DNA of 64,000 nt from Mordavella massiliensis (GTDB lineage Bacteria > Bacillota > Clostridia > Lachnospirales > Lachnospiraceae): positions 62,001 to 126,000 of the forward strand of contig NZ_JACJLV010000001.1 of NCBI RefSeq assembly GCF_016902415.1, given 5' to 3'. The translations under genes were made by a program, and so were the position numbers. Positions 18,201 to 27,373 of the stretch are shown piece by piece (within the stretch, counting starts at the first letter, position 1; each line of letters starts with the position of its first letter). A model generated the notes under the pieces. The model was given only the letters and a program-made list of their open reading frames with translations, was not told the origin of the DNA and did not search any database.

Positions 18201-21200
18201 AGCATTCCTGTCTTCAGATTCCAGTTCCCTGAGCACCTGTATCGCATCCATATTGGCTCGGAACTTTGCCTTCGCCCCGCCTTCGCCAAGACGGTCGTCT
18301 GTGATATGAAAGTTGACCGCCGGAACATCCAGGATTTCCTTTGTCTGAATTGTGGTTTCAATATTCTGTACCAAACTCAGAATCTCAGGATTCTGCCAGC
18401 CGTCTACCTTCATATAGTCCTGAACGATTGTATCTTCGCCATCTTTGCACTGAATCAAATCCAGGCTGCCAGGGAGAGGAGTTCTTGTGTTCTGCACACC
18501 CAGGGCTTTCATCCGGTCAGCAGGAAGGAACTGGTATGCCCTCATTGCTTCTTCAAACGTGCCGTACTCTCTGAGCTGAAGCGCCCCCTGAACCTGCAAA
18601 TCTTCCACAACATAGTAATGGTCGATAAAATGGTCAGATTCGGATGAGACATCTGCTTTTACCTGCTCTGCACCTGAAAGAAATCTGACATTCCGCTCAT
18701 CCTGTCCCAGAAGGCGTTCAAAATTCTCCTTGCTTTCCGCCCGATAAATGGGGTAGACCATGCCCGGTGGCAGCAATTCCACATTGAATGTTCCGATTCT
18801 GGTAATGTTGTACGGTTCTCCCTCCAGGTAGACGGTATCACCTACCTGATAAGACGGCTCAGACACTGCTTCAAATTTGGCGTGCTCGATATATTCCCAT
18901 TCCGTAGCTTCTCTGGCAGTAACAGCCTTTTTTACTTCCTGCAAATAGTCGTTTGCCTGCCATTCGCTGTCAAATTCTTCGGTAACGCCTTCTTCGTCCA
19001 CATAATAATCGTTGGTCTGGTCATCCCAGATTGCATACGCAATTTTGGAACCACGGTCAACATCAATGACAAAAAATCTTTCATACGGTTCCTCTGCGGC
19101 AGCAATCGTTTCCGCATCCCGCATTACCTGTTCGACAAACGGGCTGTCTTCTGGTTCTTCCGGAATATCCGCCTGCTGTTCCGGTTTAATCTCCTCCGGA
19201 GCCATATAACGATCCTGCGAAATCAAAGAATCAATACGGGAAGCAACCTGTGTCCAGGAAAGCTGTACTTTATCACAACCGTCTTTCGTGTAGCGAATCC
19301 CTTTTGCATCGTGATCTTCAGCGCTGCCGGAAGCACCGGAAAGAGCATGAGAGTGACCGCCCGTACCATACTCGTTTTTCAAAAAGTCAGCTTTTTCTTT
19401 TGCCGAATGTCCTTCCTGCCAGTATTCATAGATGCGGGCTTTTCCACCGGAAACACCACTGCCGCCGGAAAGGGACGCATTGATTTCATCATCGGTGATA
19501 AACTGACGCACAACTGGCGGCATTGTCATAGTGCTCTGATATTCTCTGAGTGGCAGATCAAGCTCATCCAGTCGCTGTGCCATGTGTTCCAGCTTGTGAT
19601 AATGGAATCTTAACAGGGAAGAATCTTCGCTGTGTGCCTGTAAAAAATTCTGATATTCAGCTCTCAAAGTGGCTCTGAACTGCCTGTCTGCCAGTTTGTC
19701 AGCCAGTGCAGCCGTTTCCTTCGGAAATCCATTACCACGAATCTCCTGCAAAGAAGTCAGAAAACCCTGTTCTTTGGCTTCATCGGAAAGGTCATGGTAA
19801 AGATACCAGAAAGATTCTGCAACCTTTGTTCGTTCGTAGCCGGGAGCTTCTTCCAGTTCCACATTGGTGGCATACTCACCGCTGTCCAGAAGCTTTCCGA
19901 TACGCTCAGCTGCTTCCTGCCAGGATACCACCTGCCGGAACGGAGCAAAACGGGCAGTTTTTCCTCTGGCAAGATGAATACACTGGTCGTCGAACCACAC
20001 GCTGACCTCAACCCCATCCAGTTTGAACCCATTGCTACCACGATACAGTTCCGGCAAACGCTTTGCTATCTCCTCGGTGGATTTTCCCTTCATATATTCC
20101 AGCGCCACCGTCATTCTGAGATTGGATTCGTTACCGCCAGTGACAAGCACCTGGTCAATTTCGTTTTGAGCGAAAGAAAAAGCAGAGGGCGTTTTGCTCT
20201 CTGCTTCATCAATAAAGTTAATTTGTTCCGCTTCAGAAAGGAAAAGGTTCAGGCTTAACTGTTGATAAGTTCCGCTGTCACGATTTCCTCCGCCTGTGCT
20301 TTCAGGCTGTTCATGTGCTGTACCCATGCCATCTGCTGCGTCGCTTTGTCCGGTGCCGGATTCTTCTCCAGCAGCTCGCTCATCAGCTGCTCGACTCTGC
20401 GGTGTGCTGTTTCGTCGATCTCCTGAAGGTGCGGAAACAGCTCCTCGCTGAGAATCAGGTCGTTCAGCAGCATCGGATTGTTCTCTTCCAGATACGCTCT
20501 CCGCATCCTGCCGTACTTGCCCAGGGGCTTCTCTTCGCTGTTCTTCAGTTCGATGTCCGGAATCTGATAATCCCCGGCTTGTCTGTAAGTCATTTCGCTC
20601 ATAATCATGGCTCCTTTCGATGGTTTTCGTTTTTTCATAGGCTTCGATTGCTTTTTCCAGTTCAGCAAACATTCTGGAGCTGACTGCATTGACCGCTGTG
20701 CCAAGTGCGTTGACAGTCTGCCGTGTGTTGAACTCAAATACATTGACAAAATCTTCATGCTCGAAGTAGTCGTCCGGATTTCCGGCAAGACGGCTGTACA
20801 TTGCATAGGATACACTGTTTGCCACTGCGGTCTTAAAAGCTACTTCGATGTTATATTCATCATACTCCTCCAGGAAGCTGTTCGCAACGATGTCGAGGAT
20901 TGGTTTTCTGAAATCAGTCCAATATTCCGAAGCCTGTTTCATTGCGATATTTTCAAGCTGATTTTCCAGCATTCCTTCTGCCGGAACCTGAAAAATACGT
21001 TCCATCTCCTCCATAATATACGGACGGTTCTCATTGGTCACTTTCCATGTGCTCAGTGCCGGAGAAGAACGGCGCACACCGGTATCTGACACATCAAAGA
21101 CATATCTCAGATACGGCTTATCCTGATTCATCACAAAAAGAGCTATCCCTTTGGAACCTCTTTTCACATAACGTCGATACTGCTCAGTGTTCCATTCCTC

Positions 21201-21380
21201 ATAAGGCTTGCAGAGTGTAGCATCGGGACGCTGGGCATAAATCATAACCTGTTCCGGATAGGTGAACTCATAATTCCGAGCCATTGTGGTCAGAAAAGAA
21301 GTCCAGTTTTCCCGACTGGCTGTAATTCTGTTGATGGTTTCCCTTGCCACACCGGAATAAAACCTCGCTTTAGCGTTCAT
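15258..21380 (-). CDS. Methylase-helicase protein, 5' exon (N-terminal 2,041 residues)
   Basis: Start ATG 21380 (MNAKARFYSGVARETINRI) with GGAGGG upstream. With the 3' exon it makes a protein of about 2,631 residues. N-terminal about 1-250 is ArdC-like. Residues 260-375 are a hydrophilic linker overlapping TnpV. Around the middle is an N6-adenine methylase-like core, ILEPAMGIGNFFGMLP with AVGNVPFGNY. The SNF2 lobe has LLAHEVGAGKTFEMA (Walker A), DESHAFKN (box II) and VFATGTPVSNSMT (box III), where the intron interrupts. The protein is the standard large DNA-processing factor of Tn1549-type ICEs; its exact task in transfer is unknown. Confidence 0.9.
20255..20602 (-). CDS. tnpV: TnpV-family protein nested inside the helicase gene in another frame
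   Basis: 115 residues from MSEMTYRQAGDYQIPDIEL to AEEIVTAELINS, read in a shifted frame within the helicase 5' exon. AAAGGAG lies about 8 bases upstream of this ATG. The sequence has the TnpV hallmarks GKYGRMRRAYLEENN and WVQHMNSLKAQAEEIV. TnpV is a small transposon-encoded protein of unknown function frequent in Clostridial mobile elements. The overlapping helicase residues (about 260-375) are low-complexity and hydrophilic, rich in R, E, S, G and Q, as expected if that frame is the by-product. A GTG upstream (20815) would extend it, but lacks a ribosome site. Confidence 0.78.
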   Translation of the reverse strand: MSEMTYRQAGDYQIPDIELKNSEEKPLGKYGRMRRAYLEENNPMLLNDLILSEELFPHLQEIDETAHRRVEQLMSELLEKNPAPDKATQQMAWVQHMNSLKAQAEEIVTAELINS

Positions 21381-21396
21381 TGTTTCCCTCCAATCT

Positions 21397-21603
21397 TCAA
21401 AAATCAAGAGAAAGGTTCAGATTCTCAAAGGCTTCATCATCCATATCGGATAATTTTTTCAGCACCGAATCTGTCAAAGACAAAAGCTCCGTTTCGTCAT
21501 CCTGAAGCTGCTCCTTCATCTCTTTCAATACTCCGCACAGTCCCATTCTTGTCCCTGGGCTGTACAACATAATCAACATTTTTTCATCACTGGTCAAATC
21601 CAT
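21397..21603 (-). CDS. Transposon-transfer assisting protein (TTRAP family)
   Basis: 68 residues, MDLTSDEKMLIMLYSPGTRMGL followed by an acidic helical stretch. The TSDEKMLIMLY.PGTR signature is that of the small TTRAP proteins of Tn1549/CTn elements. It overlaps the stop of the YodL-like gene and sits 17 bases before the helicase start, so it is within the same operon. Biochemical role is unknown. Confidence 0.82.
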   Translation of the reverse strand: MDLTSDEKMLIMLYSPGTRMGLCGVLKEMKEQLQDDETELLSLTDSVLKKLSDMDDEAFENLNLSLDF

Positions 21604-22205
21604 TACTCCATCTCCCTTTCCGGATGGGATTTCGCAGGCTTATATGGGGCATCCAAAGCGGATCGCTCTTTTAACTGTGCCAACACAGAAGAGCGTTCTT
21701 CTGTAACAGGAGCCTTCCCGTTATTGACAATGCCATCCAGCATCCCATAATCGTCCTCCACAGCCATCTCTGCATTCTTCAGATAATTTTCCGGTTTCAT
21801 AAATCCCTGAAGTTCCCTGAACCCAATCGAGTCCACATAGTGAAAGGATACCACATCATCTGTTTTCAACGCCACGATGTCGCTGACAGACAGGCTGTGT
21901 CCCCGAAAATCCTCCGGCTGATCCACATTGAATTTCGTGTACAGCCCCTCCAGCATAGCAGTCTGGTCCGTATAAGAGGAAAGAGGAGCCATATATACCA
22001 CATCATAGTGGTCAATATCCGGCTCTTTTCCCTGGCGTTTCAGAGAATCATAAGATTCAAAGCGTTCATATACCGTTTCATCAATGTGCCTGAGCTGTAA
22101 GATTGCATACGCATCAGTGGTACTGTCCAAAAACGCCTGCATTTTTTCCGAATTATCCAGATTGCCGTCCACTTCATTCCAACGTTCAATTTTATCCTGT
22201 GACAT
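21603..22205 (-). CDS. YodL/DUF4316-like ICE protein
   Basis: 200 residues from ATG 22205 (MSQDKIERWNEVDGNLDNSEK), chosen for the GGGGG ribosome site. The middle part (AILQLRHIDETVYERFESYDSL...DHYDVVYMAPL, then VSDIVALKTDDVVSFHYVDSIGF) matches the YodL-type domain; the C-terminus has the short tail motif SVLAQLKERSALD that recurs in several ICE proteins here. Cytoplasmic, no catalytic motif. Located between LPD28 and TTRAP genes. Confidence 0.75.
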   Translation of the reverse strand: MSQDKIERWNEVDGNLDNSEKMQAFLDSTTDAYAILQLRHIDETVYERFESYDSLKRQGKEPDIDHYDVVYMAPLSSYTDQTAMLEGLYTKFNVDQPEDFRGHSLSVSDIVALKTDDVVSFHYVDSIGFRELQGFMKPENYLKNAEMAVEDDYGMLDGIVNNGKAPVTEERSSVLAQLKERSALDAPYKPAKSHPEREME

Positions 22206-22216
22206 AAACATCCCCC

Positions 22217-22816
22217 TTATCTTTCCGGTTCTTCGCAACTGTGCAGCATTTTGGACGGTGCTGGCTGTCCTGAAATCTGCTTCAACTGAGCGATCACAGA
22301 TAATTTCTCCGCAGAATCAAGAAGCTCCGCAGCTTCTGCCTTTTCCATAATGTCTTCATATACCTCAGCCCGCAGCTCCCGCATCTGAAGCCCGAAGTCC
22401 TCCAAAATCTCAGTCCTTGCTTCCAGCATGGAAAATTCCGGATTATCCAGCTGACCGCCATCAATTTCCCGAAAATCCCTGTCAAACAGGGTATAGTCGT
22501 AACCGTCCTCACAGGTCTGGAGTACCAGATACCGGTCACGCCCAACCTGCCATGCTTCTTCGTCCCCCATGATTTCCGGTTCCGCCTGACAATAGCTTCC
22601 GTTACGCTCCAGGAGTTCTGCAAACTGGCAGATATGAAAAACATTATTTCCAATCTGCGTATGGTACTCATCAATGAACTTGCAGGGTTTGATGACTACC
22701 GAATCATCGGAGTAGTGTACCTGAATGGTTCCGCCATCCGGGATATGAAACAAATCCTTATAATGACTGTCGATAAAACGAATATCTTTTCCTTCCGGAT
22801 TAAACTCATTGATCAT
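22217..22816 (-). CDS. LPD28-type large polyvalent-protein-associated domain protein
   Basis: 199 residues, start MINEFNPEGKDIRFIDSHYKDLF. The N-terminal half (GGTIQVHYSDDSVVIKPCKFIDEYHTQI, HICQFAELLERNG) looks like the LPD28 domain, followed by a helical part and the tail LSVIAQLKQISGQ, a relative of the SVLAQLK tail in neighbours. ATGA overlap with the topoisomerase stop indicates translational coupling. Function unknown. Confidence 0.72.
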   Translation of the reverse strand: MINEFNPEGKDIRFIDSHYKDLFHIPDGGTIQVHYSDDSVVIKPCKFIDEYHTQIGNNVFHICQFAELLERNGSYCQAEPEIMGDEEAWQVGRDRYLVLQTCEDGYDYTLFDRDFREIDGGQLDNPEFSMLEARTEILEDFGLQMRELRAEVYEDIMEKAEAAELLDSAEKLSVIAQLKQISGQPAPSKMLHSCEEPER

Positions 22817-24891
22817 TTTGTTTTTCCTCCATTTTCAAATTCCATGCTGTACTGCGCTTTCCCTTCCGCTGTGACATTCATGACAACTGTTGCGTCAAAC
22901 ATCCTGCCGGTTTTGGCGGATTTACAGCCTTTCAGCCTGATTTTCCTGTCCGACAGGAGTTTTTGTGCCACTGTGGCTGTCAGGTTCTTGCCGATGCTCT
23001 CAAAATAGCGGTTATTTTTCCATAATGCGAACCGGCACTGCCTGTTTGAGCAGAAGAATCCCTTTTGCCGTTCCTCTACAGAACTGCCACAGACCGGACA
23101 AACGCCGACCGTCCGGACTTCCTTTGCCATCAGCACTTCGGAACCCTGTACCTTTTCATAGGTCTGCACCAGTGCGGAAATCATCTCCTGAATTTCATTC
23201 AGAAACGCTTCGCTTTCGTATTTCCTACGCTCAATCAGAAGCAGCTTTTCTTCCCAGTCGGCTGTCATGGACGGAGATTGAATCTGTTCCGGCATCACTG
23301 TCACCAAGGCAGTTCCTTTATGAGTGGGAATCAGGTGCTTGGTTTTCTTATCGCCCTTACGTTCCAGAAAACCAATCCGTACCAGTTTTTCGATTGTGGC
23401 AGCACGGGTAGCTGGTGTCCCCAGCCCTTTACGCTCTGCATCTTCCGGCATTTCCTCCGCACCGGCGGCTTCCATACTCTGAAGAAGCGTATCTTCCGTA
23501 AAATGTTTGGGCGGAGAGGTTTTTCCTTCCCTGACTTCTGCGGAATGAACGCTCAATCCCTCGCCAACCGTAAAGGATGGGAGCTGCTTTCGATTCTCCT
23601 TTTCCTCATCACCGCCTTTTCCAGAGAACTTTTTCCACCCTTCCTGCACGATGGTTTTGCCCTTTGCAGAAAAGATATAATTTCCATCGGAAAGCTCGAT
23701 CACGCTTTCGTTGTACCGGAACGGTTCACCGACCGCACAAAACAGGCGGGTGGCAATCAGTCGAAGAATAGCCTGTTCGCCTTTAGGAAGTTCCTCCAGA
23801 CTGTATTTCAGGGTTTCTTTGGTGGGGATAATTGCGTGGTGGTCAGAAACTTTCTTATCGTTGATCACCTGCGCTGCATGAACCCGAACGTTTTTCACAT
23901 CCTCCACTGGGAAAATGTTGAAAAGCGACTTTATCAATTCCGGAAGCATATCTTCCATATCGCTTGTCAGATACCGGCTGTCAGTACGAGGATAAGTGAC
24001 CAGTTTTTTCTCGTACAGCCCCTGGGCATAGTCCAGCGTCTGCTGTGCTGTGAATCCCAGAACACGGTTTGCATCTCTCTGCAAAGAAGTCAGATCATAC
24101 AGAGCAGGCGGTTTTTCTGATTTTTCCTTATTTTCTGCCTTTGTGACAGTCAGCACAGCTCCGACACAATTCCGGCAGACTTCATTTGCCTGATCTTTCT
24201 CCTTTATACGCTGACTGGATGCCGTAAAATCCTGCAAGGTCAGTTCCACAGTATAAAAAGGTTCCGGCTTAAAAGCAGAGATTGCCGCTTCACGCATCAC
24301 AACCATTGCCAGAGTCGGCGTCATGACACGCCCTACATTCAGCGTCTGCCCGTAAAGGGTTGAAAAAAGCCGGGTAGCGTTAATTCCGACCAACCAGTCA
24401 GCTCGCTCCCGGCATAATGCCGCTTCGTACAAAGCATCATATTCTGTTGATGGTTTCAACTGCTCGAATCCTTCTCTGATAGCGGAATCTTCCATAGAAG
24501 AAATCCAGAGCCGTTCAAAGGGCTTTTTACAGCCGCACTGATGATACACCAGACGGAAAATCAGCTCGCCTTCCCGTCCGGCATCCGTTGCACAGACAAG
24601 GCTTTCCACGTCTTTTCTTGCCATCAGTTTTTTGAGAATCCCAAACTGCTTTTTGGTACTGGCAGATACCTGGTACTTCCACTGCTCAGGGAAGATCGGT
24701 AAATCCGCATACGTCCACTTGCTGTATTTCTCGTCATAAGCTTCCGGCTGCGATAATTCTACCAGATGCCCGACGCACCAGCTGACAACGTAGCCATGTC
24801 CCTCCAGGTATCCATCCTCACGCTTTGTTGCTCCCAGCACTTTCGCAATGCTCTGTGCCACAGATGGCTTCTCAGCCAATACTAATTTCAT
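22813..24891 (-). CDS. topB: DNA topoisomerase III (type IA)
   Basis: 692 residues from ATG 24891 (MKLVLAEKPSVAQSIAKVLG). The Toprim domain opens the protein (AEKPSVAQS, then ATDAGREGELIFR), and the active tyrosine lies in LVTYPRTDSRYL. The C-terminus has a zinc-binding part CPVCGSSVEERQKGFFCSNRQC and a small basic domain. Relaxes and decatenates single-stranded or plasmid-like intermediates; carried by Tn1549/CTn ICEs as a standard part. Stop overlaps the LPD28 start. Confidence 0.95.
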   Translation of the reverse strand: MKLVLAEKPSVAQSIAKVLGATKREDGYLEGHGYVVSWCVGHLVELSQPEAYDEKYSKWTYADLPIFPEQWKYQVSASTKKQFGILKKLMARKDVESLVCATDAGREGELIFRLVYHQCGCKKPFERLWISSMEDSAIREGFEQLKPSTEYDALYEAALCRERADWLVGINATRLFSTLYGQTLNVGRVMTPTLAMVVMREAAISAFKPEPFYTVELTLQDFTASSQRIKEKDQANEVCRNCVGAVLTVTKAENKEKSEKPPALYDLTSLQRDANRVLGFTAQQTLDYAQGLYEKKLVTYPRTDSRYLTSDMEDMLPELIKSLFNIFPVEDVKNVRVHAAQVINDKKVSDHHAIIPTKETLKYSLEELPKGEQAILRLIATRLFCAVGEPFRYNESVIELSDGNYIFSAKGKTIVQEGWKKFSGKGGDEEKENRKQLPSFTVGEGLSVHSAEVREGKTSPPKHFTEDTLLQSMEAAGAEEMPEDAERKGLGTPATRAATIEKLVRIGFLERKGDKKTKHLIPTHKGTALVTVMPEQIQSPSMTADWEEKLLLIERRKYESEAFLNEIQEMISALVQTYEKVQGSEVLMAKEVRTVGVCPVCGSSVEERQKGFFCSNRQCRFALWKNNRYFESIGKNLTATVAQKLLSDRKIRLKGCKSAKTGRMFDATVVMNVTAEGKAQYSMEFENGGKTK

Positions 24892-24983
24892 TTGCATCTG
24901 CTCCTTTCCTGGCAAAATAAAAGCAGCCATACACCGAAATGTACGACTGCTATGTAACAGAGGTATCTGCCTCATTTATAAAA

Positions 24984-25017
24984 TATCTCCGTCATTTTCG
25001 CTTCGAATGACGGAGAT
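24984..25017 (-). terminator. Terminator after the AAA_14 gene
   Basis: Arms ATCTCCGTCATT (24984-24995) and AATGACGGAGAT (25006-25017), perfect 12 base pairs, located just beyond the AAA_14 stop, with ATTTTAT after the stem on the minus strand. Confidence 0.75.
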
Positions 25018-25027
25018 AGCTGAATTA

Positions 25028-26224
25028 CTATTCCTGTAACAGCCACTCTGCAATATCATGAATTTCAATGCCTTCATAGCTGTACTCTGGATGTCTGGTT
25101 CGTGCGATAATCATTTTCGGATACGCATCTCGAATTTGCAACAACGGAGAATATTCTCTTTCAAAAGTTTCCTGCCCGGAGATATTGTCGCTGACCTGAA
25201 TATAGATTTTCTCGCTGCCTTTCTGGGCTACAAAGTCAATCTCTTTCTGATACAGCTTTCCAACATAAACATCGTAACCACGGCGCAGAAGCTCAATGCA
25301 GACCATATTTTCATAAACTCTGCCGTAATCCATGTTTCTGCTGCCCAAGATTGCATAACGAATACCCGTATCACACAGATAAAACTTCTCGGAGCTTTCC
25401 AGATACTTCTTGCCACGAATATCATATCGCTTAATATCATAGAAAACAAAGGCATTACACAGATATTTAATATATTTGCCCACTGTTACATGATTTGTAG
25501 TTACATTATTCGCATTTAAAAGCTGACTGACCTTATTCGGAGAAGTCAGATTGCTGATATTATCCATCAAGAACTCGCTCAGTCTTTGCAAAACAGTTGT
25601 ATCCGGTAAAGCGTATTTCTGCACCAGATCTCTTGTAACAATGGTCTCATAGACTTCCTTGATATAGGCGCTTCTGTCCCTGTCATTTGGATAGACATAG
25701 GAGCCAGCCAAACCACCTTTGAAAGAGTATTCATCAAAGAGCTTATCCTTATCAGTGACATCATCGTAGTATTCGCAATATTCTTTAAAGCTGAACGGGA
25801 ACACATGGATTTGAATATATCGCCCGGTAAAGAGGGTTGCCAAGTCAGCACTCAACAGGAAGGCATTGGAACCAGTTACATAAATATCGTACTTGCCTTT
25901 GGAATAAAGACTGTTAATAGCCAACTCAAACTTCGGACACATTTGAACTTCGTCAACAAAGAGGTAATTGGTTTTACCTGCTACATAATGCTGCTCCACA
26001 TAAGAATGGAGAGCGTGATATTCTTTGATTTCTTCAAATTCCAAATCCATGAAGTCAATGAAGATGATATTGATATTCTCGCAATTTTCTTTCAGGTGTT
26101 CAATGTATGCCTGCATCAGCTTGGACTTGCCAGAACGTCGGATACCAGTAATGATTTTGATATCCGGCGTACCATTCAACTCGATGATTCTATCGAGGTA
26201 TTTTTTTCGCACAATTGTTTTCAT
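25028..26224 (-). CDS. AAA_14 / DUF4143 ATP-binding protein
   Basis: 398 residues from MKTIVRKKYLDRII. The P-loop GIRRSGKS is at about 27-34, Walker B-like NYLFVDEVQMCPKFE near 107, sensor-like YVTGSNAFLLS, and the C-terminal DUF4143 half ends in a PD-(D/E)XK-like stretch (VYVGKLYQKEIDFVAQKGSEKIYIQV). Members are frequent in gut Firmicutes as free-standing genes and may be toxin-like or nuclease-linked; function unproven. It has its own promoter and terminator and breaks the usual topB to CD1107 spacing, so it is an insertion in the ICE backbone. Confidence 0.88.
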   Translation of the reverse strand: MKTIVRKKYLDRIIELNGTPDIKIITGIRRSGKSKLMQAYIEHLKENCENINIIFIDFMDLEFEEIKEYHALHSYVEQHYVAGKTNYLFVDEVQMCPKFELAINSLYSKGKYDIYVTGSNAFLLSADLATLFTGRYIQIHVFPFSFKEYCEYYDDVTDKDKLFDEYSFKGGLAGSYVYPNDRDRSAYIKEVYETIVTRDLVQKYALPDTTVLQRLSEFLMDNISNLTSPNKVSQLLNANNVTTNHVTVGKYIKYLCNAFVFYDIKRYDIRGKKYLESSEKFYLCDTGIRYAILGSRNMDYGRVYENMVCIELLRRGYDVYVGKLYQKEIDFVAQKGSEKIYIQVSDNISGQETFEREYSPLLQIRDAYPKMIIARTRHPEYSYEGIEIHDIAEWLLQE

Positions 26225-26230
26225 ATATCC

Positions 26231-26361
26231 ACCCACTTTCAAAAGTTGATATTTTTTTGAGTTTTGAAACCAAACAGCTACTCTTATTATACAGTTTCAA
26301 AATAGTATATGCAAGATGCCGCTTTCTAAAACGTAAAATTTTTTATTTTTTGAAAGTGGGT
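26231..26361. repeat. Four TTTTGAAA/TTTCAAAA boxes around the AAA_14 promoter
   Basis: ACCCACTTTCAAAA (26231-26244) is exactly inverted at 26348-26361. An inner pair TTTTGAAAC (26262-26270) and GTTTCAAAA (26294-26302) brackets the -10 box. This suggests a binding site for a dimeric regulator, or the borders of the inserted module. Confidence 0.5.
26286..26314 (-). promoter_or_regulatory. Promoter of the AAA_14 gene
   Basis: Minus strand: -35 TTGCAT (26309-26314), 17-base spacer, -10 TATAAT (26286-26291). It is surrounded by TTTTGAAA repeats that may be operator sites. Confidence 0.6.
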
Positions 26362-26368
26362 ATGTAAA

Positions 26369-26389
26369 GGGCAATCCGAAGATTGCCCC
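26369..26389 (-). terminator. Hairpin after the CD1107-family gene
   Basis: GGGCAATC and GATTGCCC arms around CGAA (plus strand) just beyond the CD1107-family stop; TTTACAT follows on the minus strand. Confidence 0.55.
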
Positions 26390-26410
26390 AGGTTCAATGC
26401 CTTACTTCAA

Positions 26411-27106
26411 TTACACGGGTTCGTTGTCTTCGCTGTCGTAAACGAAGTCGCCATCATCTTCCTCGACATCCCCATAATCTTCCTCATCCACATAATCGGC
26501 ATCCGGATCAGGCTTTTCCTGTGCTTTTTCCGCTTTTTTACCCTTGAGCTTTTTGAACGCAAAGAATCCGCCGCCAGCAGCAAGAAGAACAATAGTCAAA
26601 ATAGCCGGAAGAAGGTTCGGCTCTTTTTCCGGCTCAAGCTCTTTTTCCGGCTCAGGCTCTTTTTCCGGCACTTCCGGTTCCGGCTCAGGCTGAGATTCCG
26701 GTTCAGGAGTCGGCGTTGTTTCCTCAACAGGCTGTACCTGTTCCAGCTCCTTCTCATCCATCAGCTTCATCAAATCGGCTTCATCCACCTGATTCAGGAA
26801 GTGGACAGTTTCCTTGCCTTCATCATCACGGTCGATAATGAGATAGAAATAATTACCGGTTTTCGTCACAACAGTAATGAACTGTTTCCCCGCAGAAGGG
26901 TGTTCACCCTCATCATCCACCAGTGTCATATTCCCGTCAGGCGTAAGCGGTTCCATCGGCTCACTTTCTTCCTCGGCTGCTGCTTCCTCCGTCTGCTCCT
27001 GTGTAGTTTCGGCAGGAGCATCTGAATAGGCAAATGCTGTTGTAGAAAACATCCCAATGCTCAAAAGCAGTGCCATACAGGCAGTACCCAAATATTTAAT
27101 TTTCAT
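26411..27106 (-). CDS. CD1107-family (DUF4366) mobile-element membrane protein
   Basis: 231 residues from [15 protein letters not shown], with GGAGG 9 bases upstream. A signal peptide (about 1-27, cut near FAYSDA), an acidic extracellular part, a Pro-Glu repeat region (about 135-170, EPEPE/EKEPEP), one membrane helix ([20 protein letters not shown]) and an acidic cytoplasmic tail. Topology fits a surface component of the mating apparatus. Follows DUF4315 and the CD1108-family peptidase in the usual ICE order. Confidence 0.85.
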   Translation of the reverse strand: MKIKYLGTACMALLLSIGMFSTTAFAYSDAPAETTQEQTEEAAAEEESEPMEPLTPDGNMTLVDDEGEHPSAGKQFITVVTKTGNYFYLIIDRDDEGKETVHFLNQVDEADLMKLMDEKELEQVQPVEETTPTPEPESQPEPEPEVPEKEPEPEKELEPEKEPNLLPAILTIVLLAAGGGFFAFKKLKGKKAEKAQEKPDPDADYVDEEDYGDVEEDDGDFVYDSEDNEPV

Positions 27107-27353
27107 GTGCATTTTCCTCCTCTGTTACAGATTGAATGGTTTCAGGCTTCGGTACGGCATTTTCTGCAAACATACGAAGCAGTTCTGAAAGCTGGTCAGG
27201 TGTCAGATTGGCGGCGTGTACCATCTCATGAATTTCGGAGTTCTCCTCTTCACGATACCGGCGTTCCAAATCCTTTACCCTGGAATCCCATTCCGCTTTC
27301 TTTTTTCGTGCTTTTGCAAGCTCCGCACCAAGCTTTTCTAATTTTGCTCCCAT
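27096..27353 (-). CDS. DUF4315 family protein
   Basis: 85 residues from [19 protein letters not shown], a basic coiled-coil start followed by [33 protein letters not shown]. This is the DUF4315 protein that normally sits between the CD1108 and CD1107 genes. Its 3' end overlaps the next gene. Function unknown; probably cytoplasmic. Confidence 0.85.
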   Translation of the reverse strand: MGAKLEKLGAELAKARKKKAEWDSRVKDLERRYREEENSEIHEMVHAANLTPDQLSELLRMFAENAVPKPETIQSVTEEENAHEN

Positions 27354-27373
27354 AACTTCTCCTTTCCGGCAGC

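Noticed and set aside
20603-20815. Upstream extension of TnpV from GTG 20815
   Set aside because: No ribosome site, and the added residues do not look like the family; the ATG at 20602 follows AAAGGAG.
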